Virus record (IMG/VR): IMGVR_UViG_3300031566_000214
Span: 1 to 33,534 of that record
DNA length: 33,534 bases
Source: a virus
Reading direction: 5' to 3' (one strand)
Both the position numbers and the translations under genes were made by a program. Under the pieces are notes generated by a model. That model was given only the letters and a program-made list of their open reading frames with translations. It did no database searches and was not told the origin of the DNA. Below, piece after piece: positions 31,261 through 33,534 of this stretch; within the stretch, counting starts at the first letter, position 1; each line of letters opens with the position of its first letter.

Positions 31261-32157
31261 ATGGCCGAAGAAAAGGCGATAGTCAAGTGGACGGAGCCGA
31301 CGCGCAATCTGGAGACGTTCAGCATCGTGATGGATGAAACGCGGGACAAGATCGAGGCGTTGCTGCCCGAGGGCGTGCCGCTCAAGCGATTCATCCAGAC
31401 CTTCCGCAATGTGATAGGGCGTGACCCGTCCCTGCTCCGGTGCAGCCCCAAAGACCTGATGGACGTGTGTATGAGGCTGGCGGAGCTTGGCTTGTACGCG
31501 GGCGGCACGCTCCCCGAAGCGCATGTCGTCGTCTTCAACGTCACTGAGGATGACGGACACGGCGGGGAGCATAAGGTGCCCAAGCCCCAGATCATCGTCG
31601 ACTACAAGGGGCTCGTGAAACTCGCCATACAGCATCCGAGCGTGCTCGCGGTGGATGCGCAGATTGTCTGCGAGGGGGACGAGTTCGACTATCACCAGGG
31701 GACCGAGCCGTACATCGTCCACAAGCCGGGCTGGCGTGGCGACAGGAAGAACGTCACCGGGGCCTACGCTGTGGGGTGGCTTCTGGGCGACCGGGTAGTG
31801 TGCGAAGTTATGAACTACAGCGAGCTCGAAAAGATACACGCACAGAGCAAACTCAAGAATCGGGGGAAGGATAGCCCGTCCTGGCAATACTACCCCGGCG
31901 AGATGTACCGCAAGACGGCGTTCCGACGCCTGAGCAAATGGCTGCCCAAGAGTCCGCGCCTGTATGCGGCGATTGAACTGATGGATGAGGCCGAAGGTCT
32001 GCGCGATGCAGAGCGCCCGCCAGAGGTGGCGAGCGCGAGCGAGGCCGTGGACAAGGTGCTCACGGGCGGCGCAGGAGAGTCCGCCGCGACAGAGACGCAG
32101 GCGGTGCAGCGGAAACTCGGAGACGAGATCGGCGACGACGAGATACCGACGGAATAG
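31261..32157 (+). CDS. recT: RecT-family single-strand annealing protein
   Basis: A 298-residue RecT protein, which anneals complementary single strands during phage recombination together with the exonuclease encoded just upstream. FIQTFRNVIGRDPSLLRCSP, then MRLAELGLYAGGTLPEAHVV and PQIIVDYKGLVKLA are the family core; MYRKTAFRRLSKWLP is the later conserved helix. The C-terminal 50 residues are acidic and look disordered, common in RecT. ATG 31261 is chosen for GGAGGA seven bases upstream, not the longer frame from 31213. Confidence 0.92.
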   Translation: MAEEKAIVKWTEPTRNLETFSIVMDETRDKIEALLPEGVPLKRFIQTFRNVIGRDPSLLRCSPKDLMDVCMRLAELGLYAGGTLPEAHVVVFNVTEDDGHGGEHKVPKPQIIVDYKGLVKLAIQHPSVLAVDAQIVCEGDEFDYHQGTEPYIVHKPGWRGDRKNVTGAYAVGWLLGDRVVCEVMNYSELEKIHAQSKLKNRGKDSPSWQYYPGEMYRKTAFRRLSKWLPKSPRLYAAIELMDEAEGLRDAERPPEVASASEAVDKVLTGGAGESAATETQAVQRKLGDEIGDDEIPTE

Positions 32158-32161
32158 CTTT

Positions 32162-32254
32162 TTGACAACACGGCCTGCTGCGATAGCCCTGATAGACGCG
32201 ACTCCGTGGAGTCGCCCCAGGCACAGACGCCTCAGCTACCACGGCCAGCAGGCC
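32162..32254 (+). ncRNA. Candidate branched RNA leader
   Basis: In the 123 bases between recT and the next gene, GGCCTGCTG (32172-32180) pairs perfectly with CAGCAGGCC (32246-32254). Inside lie a hairpin GCGACTCC/GGAGTCGC (32198-32215) and a smaller AGGC/GCCT hairpin with a six-base loop (32219-32232), giving a three-way junction. TTGACAA (32162-32168) opens the segment, as before copies 2 and 3 of the two-hairpin element. It ends 26 bases before the next ATG. It could be a cis-acting regulatory RNA. Confidence 0.5.
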
Positions 32255-32280
32255 AGAACTTAACGCAAGAGGAGGCGGAC

Positions 32281-32709
32281 ATGCAGAAGGCACAGGCAAT
32301 ACTCGACGTCATCGGGCCGTTCTTGGAGAAGGTGCCGGACGGGACAGTCATTTTCCTTGAGTGTGGATTCGGAAAACCTCCGTGCTTGGAAGTTCAGGCC
32401 TCTACGCAGGCCAAGGTGCTAACCATTCGTGCTTGCTTCCCGCCGACGGTCTGGAAGCGAGAGTGGGACGATAAATGCGGCTGGTGGACATACACGGCCA
32501 AGGTCGGGGACGTGACGGTGAAGATGTACGCCGTGAGGGAAAACCCTGCGCAATGCCGCGCGATTACCGAAAAGCGCATGGTCAAGAAGCAGGTGGCCGT
32601 CACGTTCGAGGAGCAAGAAGAAGAGCAGGAGGTAATCGTGGGCTGGGATTGCGGGAAGCAACCGGATGATGCAACCGAGACGACCGTAACAAGAGGAGGC
32701 GAACTGTGA
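32281..32709 (+). CDS. Hypothetical early protein
   Basis: A 142-residue protein of unknown family. It starts MQKAQAILDVIGPFLEKVPD, has a beta-rich middle (TVIFLECGFGKPPCLEVQAS, WWTYTAKVGDVTVKMYAVRE) and an acidic EEQEEEQE stretch before VIVGWDCGKQ. ATG 32281 with GAGGAGG six bases upstream is preferred to GTG 32206, which lies within the structured leader. Position behind recT suggests a DNA-metabolism role, unproven. Confidence 0.65.
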   Translation: MQKAQAILDVIGPFLEKVPDGTVIFLECGFGKPPCLEVQASTQAKVLTIRACFPPTVWKREWDDKCGWWTYTAKVGDVTVKMYAVRENPAQCRAITEKRMVKKQVAVTFEEQEEEQEVIVGWDCGKQPDDATETTVTRGGEL

Positions 32710-32849
32710 AGGCGACCAAAGAAACGATAGCGCGTCTCAGGGTTGGCGACAAGGGATGCCGCTGTGCCGTCTGCCACTTCCGCATTCGGGGTGAGCAGCA
32801 CGAGCAGGGCGCACACCACAACGGAAAGGTTGTGCGGAAGTACCACTAA
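32706..32849 (+). CDS. 47-residue cysteine/histidine-rich protein
   Basis: GTG 32706 (overlapping the previous stop, with GAGGAGG upstream) encodes a small basic protein with CRCAVC and several histidines near the end (GAHHNGKVVRKYH). The CxCxxC and histidines could bind one zinc ion. It is probably real given the strong ribosome site. Confidence 0.55.
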   Translation: MKATKETIARLRVGDKGCRCAVCHFRIRGEQHEQGAHHNGKVVRKYH

Positions 32850-32880
32850 CGACCGTGACTTCCAGAGGGATACAGGACAC

Positions 32881-33198
32881 ATGAAGAAACCCAAGCAGCC
32901 CGAAATCGTCCCGGCGATAGATTGCCCCGCGTGCCGCGCGCACATGGCCTACACGCCGTGGAAGGAACAGCCGGGCGGACGATACATCTGCGAGTGCGGC
33001 TATCAGTTCTGGGTTATCCAGGGTGAGATGTGCAAGGGGTTGACCCCGGAGTTCCGGAGCGTCCGGGAACGGAACAGGCGGGTGCCGCCGAAGTACCTGC
33101 CCGATGACCTGAACTACCGACTGATCGTCATGCGCGAGTGGCAGGCGGGGATGAGAACGTTGGCACACCCCATAACGCAAGGAGCAGGCAATGAGTGA
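32881..33198 (+). CDS. 105-residue zinc-ribbon protein
   Basis: The protein has IDCPACRAHMAYTPWKEQPG followed by RYICECGYQFWV: two cysteine pairs forming a ribbon within the first 45 residues. The rest is helical and basic (SVRERNRRVPPKYLPDDL). ATG 32881 follows ACAGGACAC; the longer frame from 32743 overlaps the 47-residue gene fully. It overlaps the next gene by eight bases. Confidence 0.6.
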   Translation: MKKPKQPEIVPAIDCPACRAHMAYTPWKEQPGGRYICECGYQFWVIQGEMCKGLTPEFRSVRERNRRVPPKYLPDDLNYRLIVMREWQAGMRTLAHPITQGAGNE

Positions 33199-33454
33199 CG
33201 CACAAGAGCAGGGAAAGAAGGAACGGAAGCGGACGCCCCGGTCTTACATCGTGCAAGAGCTCGTGGGGCCGGGTGAGACGCAGGCGGTCTGGGAAGATCA
33301 CCGCAATGCGCCGAGTACGCAAGCGGGCATCAAGGCCATCAAGGAAAGCGGGCAGGCAGGCAAAACCTACCGCGTCATCCGCGTGACGCATCCGGCTGTC
33401 ACGCTCACGGTTGAGACCGTCGAGAAGCGCACACTCACAGAAGCACCGCGCTGA
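33191..33454 (+). CDS. 87-residue hypothetical protein
   Basis: A basic protein with an N-terminal charged stretch (SDAQEQGKKERKRTPRS), then a compact alpha-beta domain: YIVQELVGPGETQAVWEDH, GIKAIKESGQAGKTYRVIRV and VTLTVETVEKR. This looks like a small single-sheet fold of unknown function. AAGGAG lies six bases before ATG. It overlaps the preceding gene. Confidence 0.6.
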   Translation: MSDAQEQGKKERKRTPRSYIVQELVGPGETQAVWEDHRNAPSTQAGIKAIKESGQAGKTYRVIRVTHPAVTLTVETVEKRTLTEAPR

Positions 33455-33466
33455 GGGGAAAACAAT

Positions 33467-33534
33467 ATGGACCCTTTCGATCCCCGCTATCAACAGTATC
33501 AGAAAGAGTGCAGGGATATTGAGCATTGCATTTG
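33467..33534 (+). CDS. Start of a gene cut by the window edge
   Basis: ATG 33467, with GAGGGG eight bases upstream, opens a frame MDPFDPRYQQYQKECRDIEH that runs off the window. Too little is present to identify it. Confidence 0.5.
   Translation, partial: MDPFDPRYQQYQKECRDIEHCI

Noticed and set aside
30102-31595. 497-residue minus-strand ORF
   Set aside because: It lies antisense to the zinc-ribbon, YqaJ and RecT genes, which have clear motifs and SD sites.
1-33534. CRISPR array, tRNA, integrase or attachment site
   Set aside because: No regularly spaced direct repeats, no tRNA-like cloverleaf with flanking genes, and no recombinase motifs were seen.

Overview
The window is a stretch of tailed-phage or prophage DNA with a long-tailed (siphovirus-like) gene order. 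This rests on a large terminase, a lambda-type portal, a protease-capsid gene, DUF2190-type decoration, gp10-like connectors, a tail tube, a tail chaperone pair and a 733-residue tape measure. DNA is mostly GC-rich, with Shine-Dalgarno (SD) sites of the AGGAGG type and promoters matching sigma-70 consensus. The host is therefore a high-GC bacterium with ordinary sigma-70 and SD signals; nothing in the window names the genus. No integrase, lysis gene, tRNA or CRISPR array was seen.

Layout: (1) 51-3873 carries a ParB-like protein, a C5 cytosine methyltransferase of visibly lower GC, the large terminase and a zinc-ribbon protein. (2) 4000-8773 is the head module: a small orphan ORF, a small pre-portal protein, the portal, a protease-scaffold-capsid fusion with its own internal start, and the decoration protein. 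(3) 8877-14430 is a tightly coupled glycan and methyl-transfer cassette inserted between head and neck genes: three methyltransferases (one frameshifted), a sugar epimerase and three glycosyltransferases, one with two domains. (4) 14427-17368 holds connectors, tail tube and tail chaperones. (5) 17372-25248 holds the tape measure and tail or adhesion proteins with LamG-like, fibronectin-like and 20-residue repeat regions. (6) 25249-28485 is a minus-strand block of small genes, including two predicted exported or membrane proteins and a row of mini-genes sharing one short leader; it has strong promoters at 27788-27816 and 28600-28628. (7) 28753-33534 is a plus-strand early-type module with small zinc-ribbon proteins, a YqaJ-type exonuclease and a RecT annealing protein.

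The strongest non-gene signals are a two-hairpin element present three times (4148-4235, 5993-6075, 16027-16106), each ending as an intrinsic terminator just before a structural gene; a branched-RNA candidate before 32281; and a control region at 28485-28628 with overlapping divergent promoters and an 11-bp dyad. Placing terminators directly ahead of essential genes suggests antitermination or RNA processing. That is inference.
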